Source: Actinomadura kijaniata NBRC 14229 (GTDB taxonomy: Bacteria > Actinomycetota > Actinomycetes > Streptosporangiales > Streptosporangiaceae). From it: a DNA stretch of 64,000 bases. The stretch's first letter is position 1; each line of letters starts with the position of its first letter. The stretch spans positions 1 to 64,000 of the forward strand of contig NZ_BCQR01000024.1 of assembly GCF_001552175.1 (NCBI RefSeq). Reading direction: 5' to 3'. The translations under genes were made by a program, and so were the position numbers. This document shows positions 22,315 to 30,700 of the stretch, one piece after another. The notes beneath the pieces were generated by a model. The model saw only the letters and a list, made by a program, of their open reading frames with translations. It ran no database searches and was not told where the DNA came from.

Positions 22315-22968
22315 ATGCGGGTAGTGATCGCCGAGGACTCGGTGCTGTTGCGCGAGGGAATCGTCCGGCTGCTGGAGGACGCGGGCATCGAGACGGTCGG
22401 CACCGTCGGCGACGGGCCCGGCCTGCTGGGGCTGGTGCGGGAGCACCGGCCGGACCTGGCGATCGTGGACGTCCGCATGCCGCCGTCGTTCACCGACGAG
22501 GGGCTGCGGGCCGCGCTGAAGGTGCGGGAGGCCGTTCCCGGCACCCCGATCCTGGTGCTGTCGCAGTACGTGGAGGAGCGCTACGCCACCGACCTGATCG
22601 GCGGCGGCGCCGAGGGCGTCGGCTACCTGCTCAAGGAGCGCGTCTCCGACATCGCCGAGTTCATCGACGCGGTCCGCCGGATCGCGGCGGGGGGAACGGT
22701 GATCGACCCCGAGGTGATCGGCCAGCTGCTGGGGCGGCGGCGCTCGAACGACCCCCTCCAGGACCTCACCCCGCGCGAGCAGGAGGTGCTCGCGCTGATG
22801 GCGCAGGGCCGCTCCAACGGGGCCATCGCCGGGGAGCTGGTGGTCACCGAGGGGGCCGTGGAGAAGCACATCTCCAACATCTTCGCCAAGCTCGGCCTCC
22901 AGCCCGCCCAGGGCGGCCACCGGCGCGTGATGGCCGTCCTGGCGTACCTGGGGCGCGCCGGGGGCTGA
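22315..22968 (+). CDS. LuxR-type (NarL-family) response regulator
   Basis: 217 residues. The receiver domain has acidic residues ED at 7-8, phospho-acceptor Asp52 (AIVDVRMPP) and Lys107 (LLKERV). The C-terminal HTH_LuxR domain (about 150-205) has LTPREQEVLALMAQGRSN, then VEKHISNIFAKLGL. It is the obvious partner of the kinase encoded upstream. ATG at 22315 is taken as the start (RVVIAEDSVL follows); ATG 22306 in frame would add three residues. Binding to the 20799 palindrome is inferred. Confidence 0.92.
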   Translation: MRVVIAEDSVLLREGIVRLLEDAGIETVGTVGDGPGLLGLVREHRPDLAIVDVRMPPSFTDEGLRAALKVREAVPGTPILVLSQYVEERYATDLIGGGAEGVGYLLKERVSDIAEFIDAVRRIAAGGTVIDPEVIGQLLGRRRSNDPLQDLTPREQEVLALMAQGRSNGAIAGELVVTEGAVEKHISNIFAKLGLQPAQGGHRRVMAVLAYLGRAGG

Positions 22969-22985
22969 AACGCCGGCCGTGCTCG

Positions 22986-23011
22986 GGAACGCCCGGTGAC
23001 CTCGGCACGTT
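22986..23011 (+). promoter_or_regulatory. Sigma-R-like promoter upstream of rpmE
   Basis: GGGAAC, then 18 bases, then GTT. This matches the known sigma-R/SigH thiol-oxidative-stress consensus (GGAAT-N18-GTT) except for the fifth -35 base. rpmE is a documented sigma-R target in Streptomyces coelicolor. Transcription would begin near 23018, giving a leader of about 125 nt that starts with a GCACAC-TTG-GTGTGC hairpin (23022-23036). Confidence 0.55.
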
Positions 23012-23142
23012 CGGGTATCTGGCACACTTGGTGTGCAACCGCTGTGGTACCGGTTCACGATCCCCGACACGCACACGGCCTGTCACAGGGCAGGACCGTG
23101 CGTGGGGAGCGCCCGGCGACCGCCCCTAGCGAGGAGACCCTC

Positions 23143-23355
23143 ATGAAGCCCGACATCCACCCGAACTACGTCGTCACCACCGTGACGTGCACGTGCGGGA
23201 ACACCTTCGAGACCCGCAGCACCGCCGAGAACGGCGTGATCCACGCTGATGTGTGCTCCAACTGCCACCCGTTCTACACGGGCAAGCAGAAGATCCTGGA
23301 CACCGGCGGCCGGGTGGCGCGCTTCGAGCAGCGCTTCGGCAAGAAGGCCAAGTAG
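23143..23355 (+). CDS. rpmE: 50S ribosomal protein L31 (zinc-ribbon form)
   Basis: A 70-residue protein with the four zinc ligands of the C+ form: CTC in TCTCGNTF and CxxC in VCSNCHPF. It opens [10 protein letters not shown] and ends with a basic tail (RFGKKAK). This form stores zinc and is exchanged for a cysteine-free paralog under zinc limitation. GAGGAG precedes the ATG. A sigma-R-like promoter lies upstream and a strong hairpin separates it from prfA. Confidence 0.96.
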   Translation: MKPDIHPNYVVTTVTCTCGNTFETRSTAENGVIHADVCSNCHPFYTGKQKILDTGGRVARFEQRFGKKAK

Positions 23356-23377
23356 CCCGCGGACAGCACAGGCAGGG

Positions 23378-23422
23378 ACGGCCCGGGGACACCAGCCCAC
23401 GCGGCAGGCGTCCCCGGGCCGT
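23378..23422 (+). terminator. Terminator between rpmE and prfA
   Basis: A perfect 13-bp stem, ACGGCCCGGGGAC / GTCCCCGGGCCGT, with a 19-base loop begins 22 bp after the rpmE stop. It would end most rpmE messages, with some read-through into prfA, or imply a separate prfA promoter. Confidence 0.7.
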
Positions 23423-23475
23423 TCGAAGTCGGAACCGGAGGCCGCACACGGCCGGAGAAGGCCAGGACGTTCATC

Positions 23476-24537
23476 GTGAATCTCGACGAGCTCATCAGCG
23501 AATACGCCGACATCGAGGGGCGGCTCGCCGACCCCTCCGTGCACGCCGACCAGGGGCTGGCGCGCAGGCTCGGCAAGCGCTACTCCGAACTTCGCCCCAT
23601 CGTCGAGACCTACCGGGAGCTGACCGGCACGAGAGGCGACCTGGCGACGGCGCGCGAGCTGTCCGGTGAGGACCCGGCGTTCGCCGCCGAGGCCACCGAC
23701 CTGGAGAAGCGCCAGGAGGAGTTGGAGGAGCGGCTGCGGCGCCTGCTGGTGCCCCGCGACCCCAACGACGACAAGGACGTGATCCTGGAGGTCAAGGCGG
23801 GCGAGGGCGGCGAGGAGTCGGCGCTGTTCGCCGGCGACCTGCTGCGGATGTACCTGCGGTACGCCGAGCGCCAGGGCTGGAAGACCGAGGTCATCGACTC
23901 GCACCCCTCCGACCTGGGCGGCTACAAGGACGTCACCGTCGCGGTGAAGTCCAAGGGCGGCGAGGAGGGGGCCTGGCACCGCCTCAAGTACGAGGGCGGC
24001 GTGCACCGCGTGCAGCGCGTCCCGGCCACCGAGTCGCAGGGCCGCATCCACACCTCCGCCGTCGGCGTGTTGGTCACGCCCGAGGCCGAGGACGTCGACG
24101 TCCAGATCGACCCCAACGACCTGCGGATCGACGTGTATCGCTCGTCCGGGCCCGGCGGGCAGAGCGTGAACACCACCGACTCGGCCGTCCGGATCACCCA
24201 CCTGCCGACCGGTGTGGTGGTGTCCTGCCAGAACGAGAAGAGCCAGCTCCAGAACAAGGAGCAGGCGCTGCGCATCCTCCGCTCCCGGCTGCTGGCCATC
24301 GCGCAGGAGGAGGCCGACGCGGCGGCCGCGGCCGAACGCAAGAGCCAGGTCCGCACCGTCGACCGCTCCGAGCGGGTGCGCACCTACAACTACCCCGAGA
24401 ACCGCATCTCCGACCACCGTGTCGGCTACAAGGCCTACAACCTCGACCAGGTCCTGGACGGCGACCTGCACAACGTGACCCAGGCCCTGGTCGACGCCGA
24501 CATGGAACGCCGCCTGGCCGAAGCCCAAGGATCATGA
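23476..24537 (+). CDS. prfA: Peptide chain release factor 1
   Basis: 353 residues. It has the codon-recognition tripeptide Pro-Ala-Thr in [10 protein letters not shown], which marks RF1 (UAA/UAG), and the catalytic GGQ at residues 227-229 in [19 protein letters not shown]. The GGQ glutamine is methylated by PrmC, encoded by the next gene, which overlaps it by ATGA. The start is GTG. The acidic N-terminal helical domain is complete. Confidence 0.97.
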   Translation: MNLDELISEYADIEGRLADPSVHADQGLARRLGKRYSELRPIVETYRELTGTRGDLATARELSGEDPAFAAEATDLEKRQEELEERLRRLLVPRDPNDDKDVILEVKAGEGGEESALFAGDLLRMYLRYAERQGWKTEVIDSHPSDLGGYKDVTVAVKSKGGEEGAWHRLKYEGGVHRVQRVPATESQGRIHTSAVGVLVTPEAEDVDVQIDPNDLRIDVYRSSGPGGQSVNTTDSAVRITHLPTGVVVSCQNEKSQLQNKEQALRILRSRLLAIAQEEADAAAAAERKSQVRTVDRSERVRTYNYPENRISDHRVGYKAYNLDQVLDGDLHNVTQALVDADMERRLAEAQGS

Positions 24538-25394
24538 ACCTGCTCCTCGACGAGATCGCCAGGGCGACCGCACGGCTGGCCGACGCCGGCGTGGCCTCGC
24601 CGCGCGCCGACGCCGAGGAACTGGCCGCCGCCGTCCACAGCGTCCCCCGCGGCGAGCTGCACACCGTGCCCGACAGCGCGTTCGACGCCCGGTTCTGGGA
24701 GTACGTGGCGCGCCGGGAGGCGGGCGAGCCGCTCCAGCACATCACCGGCCGCGCGTTCTTCCGGTACCTGGAGCTGAAGGTCGGGCCGGGGGTGTTCGTG
24801 CCGCGCCCCGAGACCGAGGTGATGGTCGGCTGGGCGCTGGAGAAGCTGCGCGACATGGACGTCCAGGACCCCCTGGTGGTGGACCTGGGCACCGGATCGG
24901 CGGCGATCCCGCTGTCGATCGCGCAGGAGATGCCCCGGGCCCGCGTGCACGCGGTGGAGAAGGACCCGACGGCGTTCGTGCACGCCACCCGCAACGTCGA
25001 GGAGCTGGACGAACGCGGCCGGGTCCGGCTGCACCTGGACGACTTCGGCACGGCGCTGCCGGAGCTCAACGGCACCGTCGACATGGTGATCAGCAACCCG
25101 CCGTACATCCCGATGAGCGAGTGGGAGTACGTGCCGCGCGACGTGCGCGACCACGACCCCGACGCGGCGCTGTGGGGCGGCGGCGACGACGGCCTGAACG
25201 CCATCCGCGTGGTGGAGCAGACGGCCCGGCGGCTGCTGCGGCCCGGCGGCTACGTCGCGGTCGAGCACTCCGACCTGCAGGGCAACGCCGTCTACTGGAT
25301 CTTCGCCGAGGAGAACGGCTGGCGCGACGTGCGCAACCGCCGCGACCTGACCAACCGGGACCGCTTCGTCACGGCACGCCTCGGAACCGACTGA
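24534..25394 (+). CDS. prmC: Release factor glutamine methyltransferase
   Basis: 286 residues. The N-terminal helical bundle recognises release factors. The SAM-binding motif is [14 protein letters not shown] and the catalytic NPPY is at residues 188-191 (VISNPPYIP). It methylates the GGQ glutamine of RF1 and RF2. It overlaps prfA by four bases and is followed by tsaC, a common order in bacteria. Confidence 0.96.
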   Translation: MNLLLDEIARATARLADAGVASPRADAEELAAAVHSVPRGELHTVPDSAFDARFWEYVARREAGEPLQHITGRAFFRYLELKVGPGVFVPRPETEVMVGWALEKLRDMDVQDPLVVDLGTGSAAIPLSIAQEMPRARVHAVEKDPTAFVHATRNVEELDERGRVRLHLDDFGTALPELNGTVDMVISNPPYIPMSEWEYVPRDVRDHDPDAALWGGGDDGLNAIRVVEQTARRLLRPGGYVAVEHSDLQGNAVYWIFAEENGWRDVRNRRDLTNRDRFVTARLGTD

Positions 25395-25426
25395 CCCGCG
25401 CCGACATTCCTGGAAGGATGTCCCTC

Positions 25427-26161
25427 GTGAGCCGACGCTACGACTGCTCCGACCCGATGGAGCGCACCCGCGGAATCGCCGAGGCGGTCTCGGCGGTGCG
25501 GCGCGGTGAGCTGGTCGTGCTGCCGACCGACACCGTCTACGGGGTGGGGGCCGACGCGTTCACCCCGCCCGCCGTGCAGTCCCTGCTGGACGCCAAGGGC
25601 CGGGGCCGCGACATGCCGCCGCCCGTGCTGGTGGGCTCGGTGCGCGCCGCGACCGCGCTGGTGGAGGATCTCGGCACCTACGGCCAGGACCTGATGGACG
25701 AGTTCTGGCCGGGCGCGCTGACGATCATCTGCCGCGCCAACCGGAACCTGCTGTGGGACCTGGGCGAGACCAAGGGCACCGTGGGCGTCCGGATGCCGAT
25801 GCACGACCTGGCCGTGGAGCTGCTGAAGGAGACCGGCCCGCTGGCGGTCTCGTCGGCGAACCTGACCGGGCAGCCCGCCGCCCGCACCGCCGAGGAGGCC
25901 GAGAGGATGCTCGGCGACTCGGTCTCGGTGTACCTGGACGGCGGCCCGTCCGGCCGCGCCGAGCCGTCCACGATCGTGGACCTGACGGGCGCGGTGCCGC
26001 GGCTGCTGCGCGAGGGCGCGATCCCGGCGGACAAGATCCGCGCGGTGGTCGGCGTGCTGCTGACCGACGAGGACGACGAGGACGAGCGGACGGACCAGCC
26101 CCTCCCGGAACTCCCCGAGGAGCCCCCGGTCTCCCTCGACAAGAAGGACGACGCGAAATAG
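25427..26161 (+). CDS. tsaC: Threonylcarbamoyl-AMP synthase (TsaC/Sua5/YrdC)
   Basis: 244 residues. The YrdC fold motifs are present: LPTDTVYGVGADAF, KGRGRDMPPPVLV, FWPGALTII, VGVRMPMHD and SSANLTGQPA. It makes threonylcarbamoyl-adenylate from Thr, bicarbonate and ATP for t6A37 of tRNAs. The acidic C-terminal tail (DEDDEDERTD) replaces the Sua5 domain. GTG at 25427 is preferred because GGAAGG lies 9 bases before it; ATG 25418 abuts that site. Confidence 0.95.
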   Translation: MSRRYDCSDPMERTRGIAEAVSAVRRGELVVLPTDTVYGVGADAFTPPAVQSLLDAKGRGRDMPPPVLVGSVRAATALVEDLGTYGQDLMDEFWPGALTIICRANRNLLWDLGETKGTVGVRMPMHDLAVELLKETGPLAVSSANLTGQPAARTAEEAERMLGDSVSVYLDGGPSGRAEPSTIVDLTGAVPRLLREGAIPADKIRAVVGVLLTDEDDEDERTDQPLPELPEEPPVSLDKKDDAK

Positions 26162-26186
26162 GGCGTCCGCGCCGCGGAACACCCTG

Positions 26187-26221
26187 AGGCGGACGGTGCC
26201 GGACGGCGGCGTCCGCCTTTT
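26187..26221 (+). terminator. Terminator after tsaC with T tract
   Basis: AGGCGGACG and CGTCCGCCT form a 9-bp stem with a 14-base loop, followed by TTTTG. It closes the prfA-prmC-tsaC operon. Confidence 0.75.
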
Positions 26222-26235
26222 GCTTCACCCACTAT

Positions 26236-26266
26236 CTTGCACCGCAAGCCTACGGCCAGGTACCTT
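26236..26266 (+). promoter_or_regulatory. Leaderless promoter with overlapping dyad for the second padR gene
   Basis: TTGCAC (26237-26242), an 18-bp spacer and TACCTT (26261-26266) make a good promoter, ending 7 bases before ATG 26274. The transcript is predicted to be leaderless. The -35 box lies inside the inverted repeat CTTGC-ACC-GCAAG (26236-26248), a plausible operator for PadR autorepression. Confidence 0.6.
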
Positions 26267-26273
26267 GCTCAGC

Positions 26274-26648
26274 ATGACAGTTGCGGACGGGGCGGCCCGT
26301 CGCCGCAGCCAGTGGCTGCGCGGCGTGCTCGATCTCTGCCTGCTGGCCGTGAACGCCGAGGAGCCGGCCTACGGCTACGAGATGACGCAGCGTCTCGCCG
26401 CCGCCGGGCTGGAGTCGGTCGCCGAGGGCTCGATCTATCCGGCCCTGGGCCGTCTCCAGCGCGATGGCCTGCTGGAGACGTACCTGGTGGACGGCGGTGG
26501 CGGACCGGCCCGCAAGTACTACCGGCTGACCGAGGCGGGCCGGGCGGCCCTGACCGAATGGTCGCGGGAGTGGGGGCAACTCGTGGGCGGCGTCGCCGCC
26601 GTGCTGGCCCGCGTTCCCGGAGAGAGCGAAGGGAAGATCCGTGAGTGA
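26274..26648 (+). CDS. PadR-family transcriptional regulator (second copy of the module)
   Basis: 124 residues. Winged-helix pattern: WLRGVLDLCLLAVNAEEPAYG, then EGSIYPALGRLQRDGLLETY and the wing PARKYYRLTEAGRAALTEW, ending in a dimerisation helix. It overlaps a membrane-protein gene by 8 bp. ATG at 26274 is chosen from the -10 box 7 bases upstream; an earlier in-frame start at 26196 would place the promoter inside the gene. Probable repressor of its own two-gene unit. Confidence 0.88.
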   Translation: MTVADGAARRRSQWLRGVLDLCLLAVNAEEPAYGYEMTQRLAAAGLESVAEGSIYPALGRLQRDGLLETYLVDGGGGPARKYYRLTEAGRAALTEWSREWGQLVGGVAAVLARVPGESEGKIRE

Positions 26649-27324
26649 GCGGGTCCTCGGGCAGTGCCGCCGCACGTGGCGCCGGCTGGGCGTGCCGCGC
26701 GTGGACATCGCCGACATGACGGCCGAACTGGCCGCCGACCTGGAGGCCGCCGAACGGGACGGCCGTGACCCGCAGTCCTACGTCGGCGGTGACCCGGCCG
26801 CTTTCGCCCGGGCGTGGGCGTCGGAACGCGGGCTGGTGCCGGTGCGCGCGCTGGTCGGACGGGTGACGTTGGCGGCGGTCCTCGGAGGACTTCCGGCCGG
26901 GCTGGCGGGTCTGTTCGTGGCCTACGGGCTGGAGAGCGCCACCCTGGTGGACGCGACGGGCGGTCAGGCGGACCGAGACCTTTCACCCTGGTTGTTCGTC
27001 GCGGGCTACACGCTGTGCGCGGTGTTCGCATGGGCGGGGATGGTCGGCGGCGCGTCGGCGGTACTGCGCTTCCACGGCGACGCCGCCCGCCGCGCCACCG
27101 TGCGCGCGCTGGTGTGGGCCCTGCCCGCGGCGGGCCTGGTGGCGGCATCGGTGACCATCGGCCTGGCGGCGCGCTATGGATTTCCGCTGGGAATCCGCTA
27201 CTTCCTGGCGGAGAGCCTCGGCCCGGCGGCGTTCCTGGCACTCGTCGTGGCGGTGGTCCGCTGGAAGGTGGTCGGCCGCCGGAGAGGACGGCCGGCGACC
27301 GACCCATGGCCGGCCGAGAACTGA
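26641..27324 (+). CDS. Multi-pass membrane protein with HAAS-like N-terminus
   Basis: 227 residues. The first 70 residues are charged and helical (DMTAELAADLEAAERDGRD). About five hydrophobic segments follow (near 75-100, 120-145, 160-180 and 190-215). Same length and layout as the protein encoded at 7977, also paired with a PadR gene, although the sequences differ. GTG at 26641 lies inside the padR gene (GTGAGTGA). The function is unknown; the pairing suggests a membrane component controlled by PadR. Confidence 0.7.
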   Translation: MSERVLGQCRRTWRRLGVPRVDIADMTAELAADLEAAERDGRDPQSYVGGDPAAFARAWASERGLVPVRALVGRVTLAAVLGGLPAGLAGLFVAYGLESATLVDATGGQADRDLSPWLFVAGYTLCAVFAWAGMVGGASAVLRFHGDAARRATVRALVWALPAAGLVAASVTIGLAARYGFPLGIRYFLAESLGPAAFLALVVAVVRWKVVGRRRGRPATDPWPAEN

Positions 27325-27485
27325 GAACACTCCGGACACCGTCGTCACCTGGAGCGGAGACGCCATGGAGATGGCGAACCGACGCACCGGAGACATTCCG
27401 GGGATGGCGCGGGGACGGCTCGAAGGCGCGGGTGCGGTTGGTTTCTCCCCGGGGCCCGGAAGGGCCATGACGAAAGGGAGGAAAC

Positions 27486-27938
27486 ATGTTCGCACGCTTG
27501 GGAGCGACGGCGCGCAGGGCCACGGTGGGGGCCCTGGTGGTCGGCGCCGTCGGCTACGGCGGCATGCTGCCCGCCCACGCCGAGGGGCAGTTCGGGACCA
27601 GCATCAGTGCGTGGGCGCCGGGCAAGACCTCGCGCGCCTGGACCGACCACAACAACGACGGCTGGAAAACCGCCGTGGAGATGTCGCGCTGCAGCGGCAA
27701 CTCGCGCAACGTCAAGGGCGCCTACTTCGAACTGCGCAGGCACCGCCGCCTCCGGCCGGACGTCTCCTACGGGAACCGGGCCATCATCCGCTCCCAGTGC
27801 CGGGGCGGCCGCGTCGACCGGGCCGCGTGGGGCGACCAGACCTCGGGCGGCTACCGGTTCAAGCTCACCAAGATCAACAACGGCGGGGGCCAGTCCTGGT
27901 ACCGGTGGTCCGCCGGCACGGTGAACGTCTACTACTGA
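27486..27938 (+). CDS. Small secreted protein, 150 residues
   Basis: The N-terminus (RRATVGALVVGAVGYGGMLP, cleavage near AHA-E) is a signal peptide. The mature protein of about 117 residues has two cysteines (MSRCSG and RSQCRG) and many Trp, Tyr and Arg, ending YRWSAGTVNVYY. No known domain is recognised. GGGAGG precedes the ATG. It lies between a PadR module and an ABC transporter, and a strong hairpin follows. It shares the YRWSAG ending with the secreted protein at 19929. Confidence 0.75.
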   Translation: MFARLGATARRATVGALVVGAVGYGGMLPAHAEGQFGTSISAWAPGKTSRAWTDHNNDGWKTAVEMSRCSGNSRNVKGAYFELRRHRRLRPDVSYGNRAIIRSQCRGGRVDRAAWGDQTSGGYRFKLTKINNGGGQSWYRWSAGTVNVYY

Positions 27939-27944
27939 TCCGCT

Positions 27945-27992
27945 CCCGCGTGACCGGGCGGCGGCTCTTCCCCCGCCGCCCGGCCACGCGGG
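27945..27992 (+). terminator. Strong terminator after the secreted-protein gene
   Basis: Arms CCCGCGTG-A-CCGGGCGGCGG and CCGCCGCCCGG-C-CACGCGGG pair over 19 bp with a single A/C mismatch. It begins 6 bp after the stop codon, so the ABC genes probably use their own promoter or read-through. Confidence 0.8.
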
Positions 27993-28026
27993 CGACCCCC
28001 CGTTTGAGAACAGGAAGGCGAGCGTC

Positions 28027-28764
28027 ATGCCGATCTCGTTCCGTGGTTGCGCCTTCGGTTACCGGCGTGGCGCGCCGATCTTCGAGGACTTCACCTTCGA
28101 CCTGCCGCCCGGACGCACCGTGCTGCTCGGTCCCAACGGGGCGGGCAAGTCGACCCTGCTCGGCCTCGCCGCCTCACTGCTGAGGCCGGACGGCGGCACG
28201 GTCTCCTACGCGGGACTGGACCCGGCTCGGCGCCGGGACCGCGCCGAGTTCCGGCGGCGCGTGGGCTGGATGCCGCAGCAGGTGCGGCCCATGCCGGGGC
28301 TGACCGTGCGGGAGCAGATCAGCTACAGCGGCTGGCTCAAGGGGCTGTCGCGCCGGGAGGCGTGGCACCGGTCGCTGGAGGCCATGACCGCGGTCAACCT
28401 GGGCGCGCTGGCCGGTCGGCGCTGCTCGCAGCTGTCCGGGGGCCAGCTGCGGCGCGTCGGCCTGGCCTCGGCGCTCGTCCACGACGCCGAGGTGATCCTG
28501 CTGGACGAGCCGACCGCGGGGCTGGACCCCCGGCAGCGCGAGACCTTCCGGGAGATCGTCACCCGGGTCGGCGAGCGGCGGCACGTGATCGTCTCCACGC
28601 ACCAGACCGAGGACCTCACGGCGCTGTACCGGTCCGTGGTGGTGCTCGACGGGGCCCGGGTCCGGTTCGCGGGGGCCACCCGGGACTTCCTCGCCACGGC
28701 GGGGCCGGTCGGGGAGGCGTCGGTGGAGCGCGCCTATGCCCGGCTTGTGACGGGGGAGGTCTGA
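28027..28764 (+). CDS. ABC transporter ATP-binding protein
   Basis: 245 residues with all motifs of an ABC ATPase: Walker A GPNGAGKSTLLG, Q-loop near GWMPQQVRP, signature LSGGQLRRVGLASAL, Walker B VILLDEPTAGLD, and the switch His in IVSTHQTEDL. It is of the single-domain ABC-2 exporter type. The next two genes encode membrane proteins, the first only one base after this stop. The exported substrate is unknown. Confidence 0.92.
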   Translation: MPISFRGCAFGYRRGAPIFEDFTFDLPPGRTVLLGPNGAGKSTLLGLAASLLRPDGGTVSYAGLDPARRRDRAEFRRRVGWMPQQVRPMPGLTVREQISYSGWLKGLSRREAWHRSLEAMTAVNLGALAGRRCSQLSGGQLRRVGLASALVHDAEVILLDEPTAGLDPRQRETFREIVTRVGERRHVIVSTHQTEDLTALYRSVVVLDGARVRFAGATRDFLATAGPVGEASVERAYARLVTGEV

Positions 28765-28765
28765 G

Positions 28766-30022
28766 ATGCCGTCGCACCGCTGGCTGCGTTCCTCGGCGGC
28801 CGTTTACGTGTTCCCGCTGATCGCTCTCTACCTGGCGGTCACGCTCGGGGACGCCCGGCAGTTCCTCCAGGACAACTGGCGGGCCGGAAGCGTGCTGGCC
28901 TCCTCGGCGGCGCTGGGCGCCTTCGCCCCGGCGGGAGCGGCGCTCGGTGTCTGGGAGGGGTGGCGGCTGCGTCGGGCCGGGGTGCATCCCGGTACGGCTG
29001 TCCGCCCACCTTCGACGATCATGCTGGCCGCGTTGCTGCCGGCGCTGGTCGGCGCCCTGCTGGGCACGCTCGGCGCCTACCTCACGGTCGCGCTGAGCCT
29101 GGAGGGCCTTCCAGGCGGGCCGGACCCCACGGTCGCCGCGGTCGGGGCTCTGGTCACCGTCGCCTGGACGGTGACGGGGTTCGCGGCGGGACGGTGGCTG
29201 CCCCCCGCTGTCGGCGTTCCCGCCCTGATGGTCGGAACCTGGCTGTGGCTGTCCTACCCCGCCGCCCTGGAGCCGTTGTGGCTGCGCCACCTCACCGGCT
29301 ACAACGAGGGCGCGTGCTGCGACACCGACGCGGTGCCCGACGGCCGGGCCCTCGCCGCCCAGGCGATCATCGCCGGGGCGCTGACGCTGGCCGCGACCGG
29401 GGCCTGGCATGTGCGCGTGGTCCGTCCGGCGCGGTGGATCCCCTTGCTCGCGTTGCCCGTCATCGGCGTCGCCGTCGCCGTGCCACTGGTGAGGGATCTG
29501 GGGCCCACCGTCCAGCGGCCACGGATCGAGGGACTGGTCTGCCGGGCCCACCAGGGGGTGGAGGTCTGCGTGTGGAAGGAGCGCCGCGACCGGCTGGACA
29601 CGGTGGCGCGGACCGTGGTTCCGGCGGCGCGGAGACTGACCCGGACCGGATTGCCCATGCCGCAGAGGATCACCGAGGGGACGGCGGACGGCCGGACGTC
29701 CTGGCGCTTCGTGGCCGCCCCCCGGGCTTCCGCGACCGAGGTGCAGATGTCGCTGGCCGGCGGTTTCCTGCCCCGGGGTGACCTCCACTGCCCGAACCGT
29801 CCCGACGGAGAGGACGCCGCCTACGCCCCGGTGGGGGCGTGGCTGGTCCTCGGCATGGGACTGAGCCGGGACCAGGCCGCCGAACAGGCCGGGCCGAACG
29901 CCGTCAAGGTCGCCGAACGCGTCCGCGCCCAGCCGCGGGACCGGCAACTGTCCTGGTTCCGGCACAACCTGGCGTCCCTCACCCGCTGCGACGTCCAGCC
30001 CTGGGAGGTGACGGCATCGTGA
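28766..30022 (+). CDS. ABC-transporter-associated membrane protein with extracellular domain
   Basis: 418 residues. About six hydrophobic segments lie in the first 240 residues (for example PLIALYLAVTL, MLAALLPALVGALLGTLGAY, WIPLLALPVIGVAVAVPLV). A soluble C-terminal domain of about 170 residues follows, with several cysteines (LVCRAHQGVEVCVW, DLHCP, TRCDVQPW). The order suggests an ABC-2-like permease subunit with an outward-facing domain. It starts one base after the ATPase gene and overlaps the next gene (GTGA). I do not recognise a named family with confidence. Confidence 0.65.
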   Translation: MPSHRWLRSSAAVYVFPLIALYLAVTLGDARQFLQDNWRAGSVLASSAALGAFAPAGAALGVWEGWRLRRAGVHPGTAVRPPSTIMLAALLPALVGALLGTLGAYLTVALSLEGLPGGPDPTVAAVGALVTVAWTVTGFAAGRWLPPAVGVPALMVGTWLWLSYPAALEPLWLRHLTGYNEGACCDTDAVPDGRALAAQAIIAGALTLAATGAWHVRVVRPARWIPLLALPVIGVAVAVPLVRDLGPTVQRPRIEGLVCRAHQGVEVCVWKERRDRLDTVARTVVPAARRLTRTGLPMPQRITEGTADGRTSWRFVAAPRASATEVQMSLAGGFLPRGDLHCPNRPDGEDAAYAPVGAWLVLGMGLSRDQAAEQAGPNAVKVAERVRAQPRDRQLSWFRHNLASLTRCDVQPWEVTAS

Positions 30023-30615
30023 TCCTGTGGATGCGCGTCCACCGTGTCGCGCCCACGACGGCCGGGCTGGCGCTGATGCTGGCGTTGGTGGCGGTCGCGG
30101 GCGGCAGCCGCGTTCCGGCGCCCAACCTGTTGCAGGGGATGCTGGTCGGCACCCCTTTGGCGGCAGTGCTGCCGTTGCTGGTCGCGGGGCTGCTCGCGCA
30201 CGGGCTGGCGTCCGGGGCGGACGACCAGGCGGCGGTGGCGGTCCGGCCCGCCGATCGTTATCGGCTGCTGTACGTCCTGGCGGTGTGCGGCGTCGCGGCG
30301 CTCGCCGGGCTCGCCCTGTCGGTGTCGGGGGCGCAGCCGTTGGGGGCGGCCGCCGCCCGGAACCTGACCGGATACACGGGCCTGGCGCTGGTCGGCGGGG
30401 CGTTGCTGGGACGGCACGCCGCCGTCGCCCTCCCCACCGCCTATCTGCTCCTGGTCGTCATGACCGGTGCCCCGGTCACCGGGGAGCCGCCGCTCCACGT
30501 GTGGCCGTTGGCGGCATCGGGCAGCGTGGCGGCCGCGGCGCTCGCCGGGGTGTGCCTCGCGGTCGGGCTGTTCCTGACCGGACGGAACGCGAGGAACCCC
30601 CGACGCGGTCTGTGA
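30019..30615 (+). CDS. Integral membrane protein, second partner of the ABC transporter
   Basis: 198 residues, almost entirely hydrophobic, with about six predicted membrane helices and a short basic C-terminus (GRNARNPRRGL). GTG at 30019 overlaps the preceding stop, so it is translationally coupled. It probably completes the membrane part of the ABC transporter encoded at 28027-30022. No further function can be read. Confidence 0.65.
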   Translation: MILWMRVHRVAPTTAGLALMLALVAVAGGSRVPAPNLLQGMLVGTPLAAVLPLLVAGLLAHGLASGADDQAAVAVRPADRYRLLYVLAVCGVAALAGLALSVSGAQPLGAAAARNLTGYTGLALVGGALLGRHAAVALPTAYLLLVVMTGAPVTGEPPLHVWPLAASGSVAAAALAGVCLAVGLFLTGRNARNPRRGL

Positions 30616-30700
30616 CCCACATCACTCTCGCCTGGAGCAGCGAAGGACGTGTCCCGCGCATCAACGGTGCGTGCAGGGTGATCGAGAGGGACAAGAGATC

